Assembly: GCF_003852405.1 (NCBI RefSeq)
Contig: NZ_QAJM01000026.1
Span: 1-53,812, forward strand
Reading direction: 5' to 3'
DNA: 53,812 bases
From: Pseudomonas sp. KBW05
GTDB lineage: Bacteria; Pseudomonadota; Gammaproteobacteria; Pseudomonadales; Pseudomonadaceae
The number at the start of each line of letters is the position of its first letter. The stretch's first letter is position 1. Below the pieces are notes generated by a model, which was given only the letters and a program-made list of their open reading frames with translations, did not search any database and was not told where the DNA came from. Shown one piece after another: positions 40,764 to 49,085 of the stretch. A program made the translations under genes and the position numbers.

Positions 40764-41435
40764 TTAGAGGTCTCGGGTGTCTTCTGTTGCATACATCCAC
40801 CGCAACAACGAATGCCGCCCGCTGATCCCCAGCTTGATCGACGCGCGCTTGAGGTAGCTTTCAATGGTGTTGACCTTCAACGCCAACTGCTCCGCCAGCT
40901 CCGGCGCAGTGCGCCCCGCCAGCAGGCCGACGCACACTTCCAGCTCACGCCTGGACAAGGTCAGCCCCGATTGCACCAGGCGTTCTTCGATGCGTCGGCG
41001 CAGGGTTTCGATGCCCTGGTTCTGTGCCATTACCGAATCGTTGTCGAGCCGGCACGGTTGGATCGCGGCGATGTGTTTTTCCACCATGGGCAGCAGCAGT
41101 GTGGAGAAGTCCTGCAACATGCTGCGTTCCTGGGGCGAGAAATTTTCCGAAGGGTGTGAGCGGTACACCGAGAGCACGTAGCGCACATCGTCCTTGTGGC
41201 GCGTGAGGTGCAGTTGGGCGGCGGGTTGCTCTTCACCCATGGCCGCCACTGAGTCGGTGTAGACCGGGCTGATCGCGCGGCGGGTGTGCCCTTCGGAACT
41301 GACCCGCAGCTGGGTGATATGGGTGGCGTCCACGGCCAGTTGAGTGAGGATCAGGTCATGCAGCATACGTGGGAAATGGCGACTGCCGGTGCTGGCGATG
41401 ACGTTGCCTATATGTGGGAACAGATGTGAGTTCAT
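40764..41435 (-). CDS. LuxR-type regulator of lipopeptide synthesis (ViscBCR-like)
   Basis: 223 residues. The C-terminal ~65 residues are a LuxR/GerE helix-turn-helix: L-S-R-R-E-L-E-V-C-V-G-L-L-A-G-R-T, P-E-L-A-E-Q-L-A-L-K-V-N-T-I-E-S-Y-L-K-R. The N-terminal 150 residues lack the acyl-homoserine-lactone-binding pattern (no W-x-x-x-Y-x-x-x-Y series), so it belongs to the non-quorum LuxR group. Clusters for viscosin and massetolide have such a gene downstream of the export genes, convergent to them, needed for NRPS expression; the placement here is the same. The ATG at 41435 is the only suitable in-frame start nearby. Confidence 0.88.
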   Translation of the reverse strand: MNSHLFPHIGNVIASTGSRHFPRMLHDLILTQLAVDATHITQLRVSSEGHTRRAISPVYTDSVAAMGEEQPAAQLHLTRHKDDVRYVLSVYRSHPSENFSPQERSMLQDFSTLLLPMVEKHIAAIQPCRLDNDSVMAQNQGIETLRRRIEERLVQSGLTLSRRELEVCVGLLAGRTAPELAEQLALKVNTIESYLKRASIKLGISGRHSLLRWMYATEDTRDL

Positions 41436-41517
41436 CTACTTCGTCCATGAGTTTCGAGTGCAGGTATTCAGCCATGACGCGACGGGAATCAACTAGTGCG
41501 AATACCCCACGATGAGA

Positions 41518-41591
41518 GCGCTTCCCGCCGAGACGTATGCTAGTACAGCGGGGCGGCGGGAAGGGGATCCAATCCGGATTAATCTAGATTA
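41518..41591. promoter_or_regulatory. Palindromic operator-like cluster upstream of the luxR gene
   Basis: Upstream of luxR (minus strand) lie two abutting near-perfect palindromes, AATCCGGATT (41571-41580) and TAATCTAGATTA (41580-41591). Together they form a tandem of the 10-mer AATCYRGATT. Just beside them a 10-base inverted repeat (CTTCCCGCCG at 41521-41530, CGGCGGGAAG at 41554-41563) spans a 23-base loop. They may be regulator binding sites about 140 bases from the start codon. No T-run follows, so a terminator for the upstream lyase gene is not clear. Confidence 0.4.
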
Positions 41592-41659
41592 AAACTGCAT
41601 AACGGTAGTCGGAGCGATCCGACCACCGATGTAGGAAAGAATAACGTCGGGTCTATGGT

Positions 41660-42904
41660 CTATTTCAACGCGTGCTCGACCCTGGCGGCGTGGCGCGGTG
41701 CTGTGCGCGTGCTTTTGGCCAGCGCCTGGTGCACATCCGCCAACAGGTCGGCGACATCCTCCAGGCCGACCGACAACCGCACCAGGCCTTCGCTGATGCC
41801 GTGGTGCGCGCGCTGCTCCGGGGTGTAGGTGGAATGGGTCATGCTGGCCGGGTGCTGGGCCAGTGACTCGGCATCCCCGAGGCTGACGGCGCGGGTGAAC
41901 AGTTGCAGCGCGTTCATGAAGCGGCGCCCGCCGTCGATGCCACCCTTGAGTTCGAACGCGATCATGCCACCGGGCATTTTCATCTGGCGCTGTGCCAATT
42001 CGTATTGTGGGAAAGATCGTAGCCCGGGGTAGGTCACCCACTGCACGGCCGGGTGGGCCTGCAAGGCTTCGGCCACGGCCTGGGCGTTGGCGCAATGGCG
42101 GTCCATGCGCAGGGCCAGGGTCTTCAGGCCGCGCATCAGCAAGGACGCATCCTGCGGCGACATCACCGCGCCGGTCAGGTCCTTGAGCCCTTGCAGGCGG
42201 ATGCGTTGCGCCAGGGCGTGGCTGCTCACGGCAATGCCGGCGGTGATATCGCCGTGCCCGCTGAGGTACTTGGTGGCCGAATGCACCACCACATCGGCGC
42301 CCAGTTCCAGCGGACGTTGCAGGTACGGCGTGCAGTAGGTGTTGTCGACCACCACGGTGATATTCGGCTGTGCATGGGCCAGGGCGGCCACGGCGGCGAT
42401 ATCCACCAGTTGCAGGGTGGGGTTGGCCGGGGTTTCGCAGTAGATCATGCGGGTGGCGGGGTTGAGGGCCGCGCGCAGCGCGTCCAGGTCGGTCAGGTCA
42501 ACGTGGCGCACCTTGATGCCGAACTCGCCGATGCCATGGTGCAGCAGGGCGAAGGTGCAGCCGTAAAGCGTCTGGCTGACGATCACCTCATCACCGGGGC
42601 GCAGCAAGGTCCAGAACGTCGCGGCAATCGCGCCCATGCCGGAGCTGAACGCGACGGCGGCTTCGCCGTTTTCCAGGGTGGCCATGCGCGATTCCAGCAG
42701 GGCGAGGGTCGGGTTGGAAATACGCGTGTAGAAGTGCCCGTTTTCCTCACCGGCAAAGCAGGCGGCACCGTATTCGGCGGTAGGAAAGGCGAAGGTGGCG
42801 GATAGGTAAATAGGCGGCACGAGGGCGCCATGGTGGTCCTGAGGGTCGTAGCCGTGGTGGATGGCGCGGGTGGAAAAGCCGAATGCATTGTGTTTATTGT
42901 TCAT
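41660..42904 (-). CDS. mdeA: L-methionine gamma-lyase
   Basis: 414 residues, PLP-dependent Cys/Met metabolism family. The lyase splits methionine to methanethiol, ammonia and 2-oxobutanoate in the cytoplasm. The PLP lysine is in S-A-T-K-Y-L-S-G-H-G-D (K212), and Y-T-R-I-S-N-P-T near residue 60 gives the phosphate-binding Tyr/Arg. Cys116 in L-Y-G-C-T-F-A-L-L-H-H-G is the residue that marks methionine gamma-lyases over cystathionine lyases, and this segment matches my memory of the P. putida enzyme. About 15 residues extend beyond the usual C-terminus. AAGGAG lies upstream of the ATG. It is divergent from an Lrp-type regulator, as mdeA and mdeR are in P. putida. Confidence 0.9.
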   Translation of the reverse strand: MNNKHNAFGFSTRAIHHGYDPQDHHGALVPPIYLSATFAFPTAEYGAACFAGEENGHFYTRISNPTLALLESRMATLENGEAAVAFSSGMGAIAATFWTLLRPGDEVIVSQTLYGCTFALLHHGIGEFGIKVRHVDLTDLDALRAALNPATRMIYCETPANPTLQLVDIAAVAALAHAQPNITVVVDNTYCTPYLQRPLELGADVVVHSATKYLSGHGDITAGIAVSSHALAQRIRLQGLKDLTGAVMSPQDASLLMRGLKTLALRMDRHCANAQAVAEALQAHPAVQWVTYPGLRSFPQYELAQRQMKMPGGMIAFELKGGIDGGRRFMNALQLFTRAVSLGDAESLAQHPASMTHSTYTPEQRAHHGISEGLVRLSVGLEDVADLLADVHQALAKSTRTAPRHAARVEHALK

Positions 42905-43027
42905 GTCGGACGCTCCTTATTTCCTACAATGCTATGCTCATAACCACAGATGAACGTTGCAAAGTTTGCTGACATTTCCCACACCAGTGAACGAAAAGCC
43001 CATAAAAATAATGATTAGAGGCACGTT
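42905..43027. promoter_or_regulatory. Divergent mdeA-mdeR promoter region
   Basis: The 123-base gap between the start codons must hold both promoters. It is AT-richer than its surroundings (for example CATAAAAATAATGATTAG before mdeR). Ribosome sites are clear on both sides: AAGGAG for mdeA and AGAGG for mdeR. I could not fix -35/-10 or -24/-12 elements with confidence. Confidence 0.5.
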
Positions 43028-43498
43028 ATGCCCGTAAGCCTGGACCGTACCGACAAAGCCCTTTTAAACGCGCTGCAAGGCAATGCCCGCCTGACGGTGG
43101 CCGAGTTGGCCGACCGCGTCTCCCTGACCACCTCGCCGTGCTGGCGGCGGGTGCGCAACCTGGAGGAGAGCGGGGTGATCAGCGGCTACCAGGCGATCCT
43201 GTCGCCCAAGGCGCTGGGGTATGGGGTGACCGCGTTTGTGAACATCATGATGGAGAGCCACACCCAGGAAATCGCCCGCGCGTTTGAACAGCGCTTGTTG
43301 GAGATCCCGGAGATTGTGGCGTGCCATAACGTGTCGGGGCGCTATGACTTTTTGCTGGAAGTGGTGGCCAAGGATTTGGAGTCCTTTGGCGAGTTTGCGC
43401 GGGAGGTGTTGCAAACGCTTCCGTGCGTCAAAGAGATTTATTCAAGTTTTTCGTATAAGTCGGTAAGGCCGTTGCGGGTGATTCCGTTGCCGGGATAA
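43028..43498 (+). CDS. mdeR: Lrp/AsnC-family regulator (MdeR-like)
   Basis: 156 residues. An N-terminal helix-turn-helix opens with the family signature (D-R-T-D-K-A-L-L-N-A-L-Q, L-A-D-R-V-S-L-T-T-S-P-C-W-R-R-V-R-N-L-E) and a C-terminal RAM effector domain follows (about 70-150, V-S-G-R-Y-D-F-L-L-E-V-V). Such proteins form octamer-type assemblies that sense amino acids. Divergence from methionine gamma-lyase indicates that it controls that gene in response to methionine or a related amino acid. AGAGG supports the ATG. Confidence 0.88.
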   Translation: MPVSLDRTDKALLNALQGNARLTVAELADRVSLTTSPCWRRVRNLEESGVISGYQAILSPKALGYGVTAFVNIMMESHTQEIARAFEQRLLEIPEIVACHNVSGRYDFLLEVVAKDLESFGEFAREVLQTLPCVKEIYSSFSYKSVRPLRVIPLPG

Positions 43499-43525
43499 CG
43501 CCGTACCGACGCCTTATTCAAGCGG

Positions 43526-44260
43526 TTACCGAGAGGTATCAGCCTCCTTGAATTTCTTTGGGGTGTAGAGTTGTCGAATGATTTTTTTATCGCCCTCGGA
43601 GAGCTCGGTCTTTGGCGGGTACTCTTTCTTGTCTTCGGTGGTGTCGGCGTCGAACTCATAATGCATGATCGAATGTTCATCGTAGTCAGTGACTAGCCGA
43701 TTCTCCGCCGGCCACTGCCAGACAATATGGTTTTCGATATCGTCGTCTGCAACCCCCGCATTTCTGAATGATTCATACAGGCTTTTCTCGTCGAATTTGA
43801 TCGTGCGGTCTGGATGTTGATGTTCGTGCTCCAAGCCCAGAGCATGGCCAAATTCGTGCAAGGCGATGTTATGGGCCAGCGTTAAGTCGTCCTGCCTTTT
43901 CAAATGCAGAGTGGGTTGGTCTTTGGGTACGAGCTTCGCATCCGTGCCAATGACAGACCAGTCGCCTTTTGTCTGCTCGTCGCCGGAAATTCTGATGTCT
44001 CCCTGTTTGCCCGAGACAATGTTGAACTTGAGGGCGGGTGTATGTTTTTCCCACTCCCGTATTGCACTGGTTACGACAGCCCTGCTCCAGATATCGTCGA
44101 TATCTATCGCAACGGTGAGCACGCCATCAGGCCAGCGCTTGCTGGATTCTGCGATCCCTCTCTTCGAACGTCCTGCCCGCTCGGACTGAGTGCCTTCGTC
44201 GGCTGAGGGTGACGGCGCGAAGTAAGGTTGAGGTGGGGTGCTGTTTATCGTGCTCATCAT
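43526..44260 (-). CDS. Astacin-like zinc metalloprotease without a visible secretion signal
   Basis: 244 residues. The zinc site H-E-F-G-H-A-L-G-L-E-H (His135, Glu136, His139, His145) is the metzincin HExxHxxGxxH motif. The Met-turn S-I-M-H-Y (197-201) and the end L-S-E-G-D-K-K-I-I-R-Q-L-Y point to the astacin (M12A) branch. The first ~45 residues are polar, Pro/Ser-rich, and contain no hydrophobic signal, while the domain itself is complete. It is either cytoplasmic, a zymogen with a short propeptide, or exported by a signal-independent route such as T6SS or type I. Base composition is less GC-rich than the neighbours, hinting at acquisition. It converges on mdeR (27 bases between stops) and stands alone. 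Confidence 0.85.
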   Translation of the reverse strand: MMSTINSTPPQPYFAPSPSADEGTQSERAGRSKRGIAESSKRWPDGVLTVAIDIDDIWSRAVVTSAIREWEKHTPALKFNIVSGKQGDIRISGDEQTKGDWSVIGTDAKLVPKDQPTLHLKRQDDLTLAHNIALHEFGHALGLEHEHQHPDRTIKFDEKSLYESFRNAGVADDDIENHIVWQWPAENRLVTDYDEHSIMHYEFDADTTEDKKEYPPKTELSEGDKKIIRQLYTPKKFKEADTSR

Positions 44261-44431
44261 GATCGCTCGTTGGGCTTGGTACCTCGTAGTGGTGGTTTGT
44301 ACGGTTTGGTTCCTTGGCCTGTGGGCCGTACCTACCCGACTAAGCTAATGCTAAAAAGGTATTTATTACGATTTTTTAAGATCATTTAGATTGGTCGCTC
44401 CAACCCAAGACGTTCATGGAGTGAGCCGCCG
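44261..44431. promoter_or_regulatory. AT-rich divergent intergenic region
   Basis: 171 bases between the protease and oxygenase starts. The oxygenase-proximal half is AT-rich (around 44341-44395, with runs of A and T), unlike its surroundings, and likely holds a promoter. GGAG at 44418-44421 serves the oxygenase. No clear operator was found. Confidence 0.35.
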
Positions 44432-45469
44432 ATGTCGCAGCTTCAGTCAATCACCACCTTGCCGCTGCTGGACTTGTCACAGCTCGACGCCGGCCCCCAG
44501 CAACGCCAGCAGTTCCTCGACGAGCTGCGTTCTGCCGCGCGGCATATCGGTTTTTTCTACCTCACCGGCCACGGCATCGACCCGGCGCTGCTCGCCCAGG
44601 TGCAGCAGCAGGCGCGGGCATTTTTTGCCTTGCCCGAAGCCGACAAACTCGCTGTGGGCATGATCCATTCGCCACATTTTCGCGGTTATAACCGCGCCGC
44701 CTCGGAGATCACCCGCGGCCAGCCAGACCTGCGCGAACAGTTCGATGTGGGCGCCGAGCGCGAGCCGCTGGATGTGCAACAACACCCCGCCGCCTGGGCC
44801 CGCCTGCAAGGCCCCAACCTGTGGCCGCAGACGTTGCCCGACCTCAAGCCGTTGGTGCTCGCCTGGCAGCAGGCGATGACGCAAATGGCCCTGCGCCTGT
44901 TGCGCGCGTTTGCCCAGGCCTTGTCCCTGCCGGAAAACGCCTTCGATGCGCTGTACGGCAGCAAACCCAACGAACATATCAAGTTGATCCGCTACCCCGG
45001 CCGCCATGCGCAGCAAAGTCGCCAAGGCGTCGGCGCGCATAAGGACTCCGGTTTCTTGAGCTTCCTGCTGCAAGACCAGCAAGCCGGCTTGCAGGTGGAA
45101 GTGGAAGAGGGCCGCTGGATCGATGCGTCGCCGCGTCCTGACACGCTGGTGGTGAATATCGGCGAATTGCTGGAGCTGGCCAGCAACGGTTACCTGCGTG
45201 CCACCGTGCACCGTGTGGTCTCGCCACCGGTGGGCAGTGAACGCTTGTCCCTGGCGTTTTTCCTCGGCGCGCAGTTGGACGCGGTGGTGCCGGTGTACCA
45301 GCTCGCCCCCGAGCTGCTGCGTGACGCCCACGGCCCCGAGAGCGACCCGCGCAACCCGCTGCTGCGCGACGTTGGCTGGAATTACCTGAAAGGCCGCCTG
45401 CGTTCGCACCCCGATGTCGCCCAACGTTTCTACGCCGACGCCACACTTCCCCAAGCACTGTCCGCCTGA
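44432..45469 (+). CDS. 2-oxoglutarate/Fe(II)-dependent dioxygenase (isopenicillin N synthase-like)
   Basis: 345 residues. An N-terminal DIOX_N-type part (L-P-L-L-D-L-S, G-F-F-Y-L-T-G-H-G-I) precedes the double-stranded beta-helix core. Iron ligands are His203 and Asp205 (A-H-K-D-S-G) and His260 (A-T-V-H-R-V); Arg271 and Ser273 (R-L-S) would bind 2-oxoglutarate. The substrate cannot be read from sequence. It is 14 bases before a MetQ-type binding-protein gene and evidently in one operon with the importer, so it probably oxidises the imported compound, plausibly an organosulfur compound; this is inference. Confidence 0.88.
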   Translation: MSQLQSITTLPLLDLSQLDAGPQQRQQFLDELRSAARHIGFFYLTGHGIDPALLAQVQQQARAFFALPEADKLAVGMIHSPHFRGYNRAASEITRGQPDLREQFDVGAEREPLDVQQHPAAWARLQGPNLWPQTLPDLKPLVLAWQQAMTQMALRLLRAFAQALSLPENAFDALYGSKPNEHIKLIRYPGRHAQQSRQGVGAHKDSGFLSFLLQDQQAGLQVEVEEGRWIDASPRPDTLVVNIGELLELASNGYLRATVHRVVSPPVGSERLSLAFFLGAQLDAVVPVYQLAPELLRDAHGPESDPRNPLLRDVGWNYLKGRLRSHPDVAQRFYADATLPQALSA

Positions 45470-45483
45470 TCTGGAGCTCACCC

Positions 45484-46278
45484 ATGTTGAAGAAATCCGC
45501 CCTTACCCTGGCAGTGTTGCTGGCCTCATTTCACGTGTCGGCCGCCGATGCCTTGCGCGTCGCTGCCGACCCGATTCCCCACGCGCAGATCCTCGAATAC
45601 GTGCAGAAACTCGACCCGAGCCTGAAGCTGAAAATCATCGAGATCCCCAGCGGCGTGAACTCCAACGAGTTGCTGGCCCATGGTGATGTGGACGCCAATT
45701 ACTTCCAGCACCTGCCGTACCTCAATTCCCAGGAGCAAGCGCTGGGGCAGAAATTCACCGTGGCCGCCACCGTACACATTGAGCCGCTGGGCATTTATTC
45801 GCGCCGCCACAAAAGCTTCGACCAGGTGCCGGACAAAGGCACCGTCGCCGTGCCGAACAACGTCACCAACCTGAGCCGCGCCCTGTACCTGTTGCAAGCC
45901 AATGGCTTGATCAAGCTCAAGCCGGGTTTCAATGATGCGGCCAAGGACCAGGCCACGCCCAAGGACATCGCCGAAAACCCCAAGCACTTGAAGATCCTTG
46001 AAATCGAATCGCCACAGATCCCCCGCGCCCTGGATGATGTGGACCTGGCGGTGATCAACGGCAACTTCGCCCTGGAAGCAGGCCTGGAGCCGGCCAAGGA
46101 TGCGTTGGGCCTGGAAGCGGCGAAGGGCAATCCCTACGCGAATATCCTGGTGACCACGCCGAAACTGGCGCAAGACCCGCGCATCGAGCAATTGGCCAAG
46201 GACCTGCGCTCGCCGCAGGTGGCCAAGTTCATTACCGAGAAGTATGCCGGCTCGGTGATCCCGGTGGCGGTCGAATGA
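45484..46278 (+). CDS. metQ: MetQ/NlpA-family substrate-binding protein
   Basis: 264 residues with a cleavable signal peptide (M-L-K-K-S-A..., cleavage near A-D-A at 21-23). No cysteine lipobox is present, so it is a free periplasmic protein and not a lipoprotein as in E. coli MetQ. Family features include [19 protein letters not shown] and [14 protein letters not shown]. It delivers a methionine-like ligand to the MetNI transporter. The stop overlaps the ATPase gene start by four bases. Confidence 0.9.
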   Translation: MLKKSALTLAVLLASFHVSAADALRVAADPIPHAQILEYVQKLDPSLKLKIIEIPSGVNSNELLAHGDVDANYFQHLPYLNSQEQALGQKFTVAATVHIEPLGIYSRRHKSFDQVPDKGTVAVPNNVTNLSRALYLLQANGLIKLKPGFNDAAKDQATPKDIAENPKHLKILEIESPQIPRALDDVDLAVINGNFALEAGLEPAKDALGLEAAKGNPYANILVTTPKLAQDPRIEQLAKDLRSPQVAKFITEKYAGSVIPVAVE

Positions 46279-47021
46279 TCGTCGTCGAGGGCGTCAGCAA
46301 AACCTATGCCGACGGCCAGCCGCCGGCGTTGGATAACGTCTCGCTGCATATCGCCGAAGGCTCGATCTTTGGCATCGTCGGGCGCAGTGGCGCGGGCAAA
46401 AGCACTTTGCTGCGCTGCCTCAATTTGCTGGAACGGCCGAGCAGCGGGCGCATCCTGCTGGACGGACGGGACCTCACGCAACTCACCGGCAAGGCCCTGC
46501 GCGAGCAACGCCAGCGTATCGGCATGATCTTCCAGGGCTTCAACCTGCTGCATTCGCGCAACGTGGCGGATAACGTCGCGGTGCCGCTGGAGATCGGCAA
46601 CGTGCCCAAGGCCGAGCGCGCGGCGCGGGTCGCCGAGTTGTTGGCGTTGGTGGGGTTGAGTGACAAGGCCCAGGCGTTTCCTTCGCAGCTGTCGGGCGGG
46701 CAGAAACAACGTGTAGGCATCGCCCGTGCGCTGGCGGCGCGGCCGGCGTATTTGCTGTCGGACGAAGCCACCAGTGCGCTAGACCCGGAAACCACGGCGT
46801 CAATCCTGGAGCTGTTGCGCGACATCAATCGCAAGCTGGGGGTGACCATTGTGCTGATTACCCACGAGCTGGAAGTGGTCAAGGCGATTTGCGACAGCGC
46901 GGTGTCCCTGGCCGATGGCCGCGTGGTGGAAAGCGGCACGTTGGTGCAACTGCAAGCCGATCCGGCGTCGCGCCTGGGTCGTTCGCTTGCCCCCAGCCTG
47001 CAAGTGGTGAGGGCGGTATGA
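46275..47021 (+). CDS. metN: MetN-type ABC transporter ATPase lacking the C-terminal NIL domain
   Basis: 248 residues. Walker A is G-R-S-G-A-G-K-S-T (about 36-44), the signature [15 protein letters not shown], and Walker B with the Glu S-D-E-A-T-S-A-L-D. The sequence follows MetN ([21 protein letters not shown]). Classical MetN is about 340 residues because of a C-terminal methionine-sensing NIL/ACT domain; that domain is absent here, so uptake should not show methionine trans-inhibition. It overlaps metQ by four bases and metI by four. Confidence 0.9.
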   Translation: MIVVEGVSKTYADGQPPALDNVSLHIAEGSIFGIVGRSGAGKSTLLRCLNLLERPSSGRILLDGRDLTQLTGKALREQRQRIGMIFQGFNLLHSRNVADNVAVPLEIGNVPKAERAARVAELLALVGLSDKAQAFPSQLSGGQKQRVGIARALAARPAYLLSDEATSALDPETTASILELLRDINRKLGVTIVLITHELEVVKAICDSAVSLADGRVVESGTLVQLQADPASRLGRSLAPSLQVVRAV

Positions 47022-47683
47022 AGACCGATTGGAACGACATTCTGCAACTGCTGCTCAACGCCACCGGCGAAACCCTGTACATGGTGCTGTTGGCCGGTTT
47101 GTTTACCTTATTGATCGGCTTGCCGCTGGGCGTGTTGCTGTTTATCAGCCGACGCGGGGGGTTGTTGCCATTGCCACGCCTGAACCGTGGGCTGGGTGCT
47201 GTGATCAACCTCGGGCGCTCGCTGCCGTTTGTGGTGATGCTGATCGCGTTGATCCCGCTGACGCGCCTGATCGTCGGCACCACCCTGGGCAGCACCGCCG
47301 CCGTGGTGCCGATCACCATTGGCGCGTTTCCATTTTTTGCGCGCATCGTCGAAACCGCGCTGGACGAAGTGGACAAGGGCCGCATCGAAGCCATCGTGGC
47401 CATGGGCGGCGATATCCGCCATGTGATCCTCAAGGTGTTGCTGCCCGAAGCTCTGCCGGCGCTGGTGGCCGGGGTGACGTTGACCCTGGTGATGCTGATC
47501 GGCTTTTCGTCGATGGCCGGGGTGATTGGCGGCGGTGGGCTGGGCGACCTGGCGATTCGCTACGGCTACCAGCGCTTCAACAACGAGATCATGGTGGTGA
47601 CGGTGGTTGTGCTGGTGTTGCTGGTGCAGGGCGTGCAGAGCCTGGGGGATCGTTGCGTGCGCTCGCTGGCCCATCGCCGCTAG
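47018..47683 (+). CDS. metI: MetI-type ABC transporter permease
   Basis: 221 residues from the ATG at 47018 that overlaps the metN stop (ATGA). Five membrane segments are apparent, with the permease EAA-type loop E-A-I-V-A-M-G-G-D...L-L-P-E-A-L-P-A-L between them. This matches MetI in size and order. Its last 95 bases overlap, tail to tail, the 3' end of the MocR gene on the other strand. Confidence 0.92.
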   Translation: MKTDWNDILQLLLNATGETLYMVLLAGLFTLLIGLPLGVLLFISRRGGLLPLPRLNRGLGAVINLGRSLPFVVMLIALIPLTRLIVGTTLGSTAAVVPITIGAFPFFARIVETALDEVDKGRIEAIVAMGGDIRHVILKVLLPEALPALVAGVTLTLVMLIGFSSMAGVIGGGGLGDLAIRYGYQRFNNEIMVVTVVVLVLLVQGVQSLGDRCVRSLAHRR

Positions 47684-49085
47684 CGCGGTGCTTGCGCAGC
47701 AGCGCTTCGAACACCTGGTGCACCTGTGGCGCATCACTGTGGGCCACATTGAAGCGCATCGCCTCCGGCAGCGCCGGGTCGTAGCCAAACAGCGTGCCCG
47801 GCGCCAGTACCATGCCTTGCTTCAAGGCGTCCTGGGCCAATAGCTCGCCGTTCACCCCCGGCGGCAGGTGCGCCCAGATAAACATCCCGCCTTCATAACC
47901 CATCGGCAACACGCAACCGCAACGCTTGAGCCATTGCTCGACGCGCCCGCCGGCCTCCATCAAGCGCTGCTGCATGCGCTTGCGATGCTTGGCGTAACTG
48001 CCTTCGCTGAGCATGCGGTACACCACCTGTTCAAACAGCTCCGAGGTGATGCCGCCGCTCATCAGCTTCATGTTGGTCAGGTTGGCGGCCAGTTGCGGCG
48101 CGGCCACCACGTAGCTGACGCGGGTGTTGGCGCTGAGGATCTTGGAGAAACCCGACAGGTACGTCACCTGGTCCAGGCCGGCGAGGGCGGCCAGGCGCGG
48201 TGGCGGGTTGGGGTGCAGGTCGCCGTAGAGGTCATCCTCGATAATGTGGCACTGGTACTGGCGCGTCAGTTGCAACAGCCGGAACGCCTGGCCGGGGCTG
48301 AACGAATGCCCGGTCGGGTTGTGCAGCACGCCTGTGGTGAGGTACAGGCTGGGGCGATGTTCGGCCAGCAGCTGTTCGAGGGCGACAAAGTCGAAACGGT
48401 CGGGGCGCCGCTCGATGGTAAGCACTTTGACTCCGTGCAGGGCGAGGTTGGCGTGGAAGTTGAAGTAGCACGGCGCATCGAGCAGCACCGTGTCGCCGGG
48501 GCGCGCGAGCAGGCGCATCAGCATGTCCAGGCCCTGCACGGTGTTGGGGGTGGTGATGATTTGCTCCACTGGCACCGACAAGCCTTCGCCGTGCAACTTT
48601 TGCTGCAAGGCCTGCCGCAGCGGCAACAGCCCAGCCGGCGTGCCCAGCCCGGCGATGCGCAATGACGGCGCGCGCACCACACTGCGCAGGGTTTGGCGGA
48701 TGGCGTCGCTGTCCAGCCAGTCTTCCGGCAAGTGCCCGCCACCGGGGCGCAGGTCGCCGTAGACGGTGGCGAGGGGGCGGCGCAGTACGCTGAGCAGGTC
48801 CTGGGGCAACAGCTCGACCCAGGCCGATGACGCCGGGCGAGCGCTGTCCACCGCGACGAAATAGCCACGACCCTGGCTGGAGGTGAGCAGGTTGCGCCCG
48901 CGCAGGCGGTCGAGGGCTTCATTGAGGGTGAACTTGCTCACGCCCAAGGTCTGGCCCAGTTCCCGTACCGACGGCAACTTGCTGCCCGGCGCCCACTCGC
49001 CATTCTCAATGGCTTGGCTGAACGCCTCGACGATCTGTTGCACCTTGGGTATGCCTGGCACAAAGGCGATGGCGGAGACGAACAT
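47589..49085 (-). CDS. MocR-type GntR/aminotransferase-like regulator
   Basis: 498 residues. Residues 10-80 are a winged helix of the GntR family (G-S-K-L-P-S-V-R-E-L-G-Q-T-L-G-V-S-K-F-T-L-N-E-A-L-D-R). A linker leads to a fold-type I aminotransferase domain with N-P-T-G-H near 257 and the PLP lysine K315 in S-G-F-S-K. Such proteins sense amino-acid-like effectors through PLP. It is divergent from a LysE exporter, a frequent pairing, and probably controls it. The last ~30 residues are low-complexity (Pro/Ala/Ser) and are encoded opposite the end of metI, suggesting a stop codon lost and a readthrough tail. Confidence 0.9.
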   Translation of the reverse strand: MFVSAIAFVPGIPKVQQIVEAFSQAIENGEWAPGSKLPSVRELGQTLGVSKFTLNEALDRLRGRNLLTSSQGRGYFVAVDSARPASSAWVELLPQDLLSVLRRPLATVYGDLRPGGGHLPEDWLDSDAIRQTLRSVVRAPSLRIAGLGTPAGLLPLRQALQQKLHGEGLSVPVEQIITTPNTVQGLDMLMRLLARPGDTVLLDAPCYFNFHANLALHGVKVLTIERRPDRFDFVALEQLLAEHRPSLYLTTGVLHNPTGHSFSPGQAFRLLQLTRQYQCHIIEDDLYGDLHPNPPPRLAALAGLDQVTYLSGFSKILSANTRVSYVVAAPQLAANLTNMKLMSGGITSELFEQVVYRMLSEGSYAKHRKRMQQRLMEAGGRVEQWLKRCGCVLPMGYEGGMFIWAHLPPGVNGELLAQDALKQGMVLAPGTLFGYDPALPEAMRFNVAHSDAPQVHQVFEALLRKHRASGDGPASARNDPPGSARPAPATPAQPPSPP

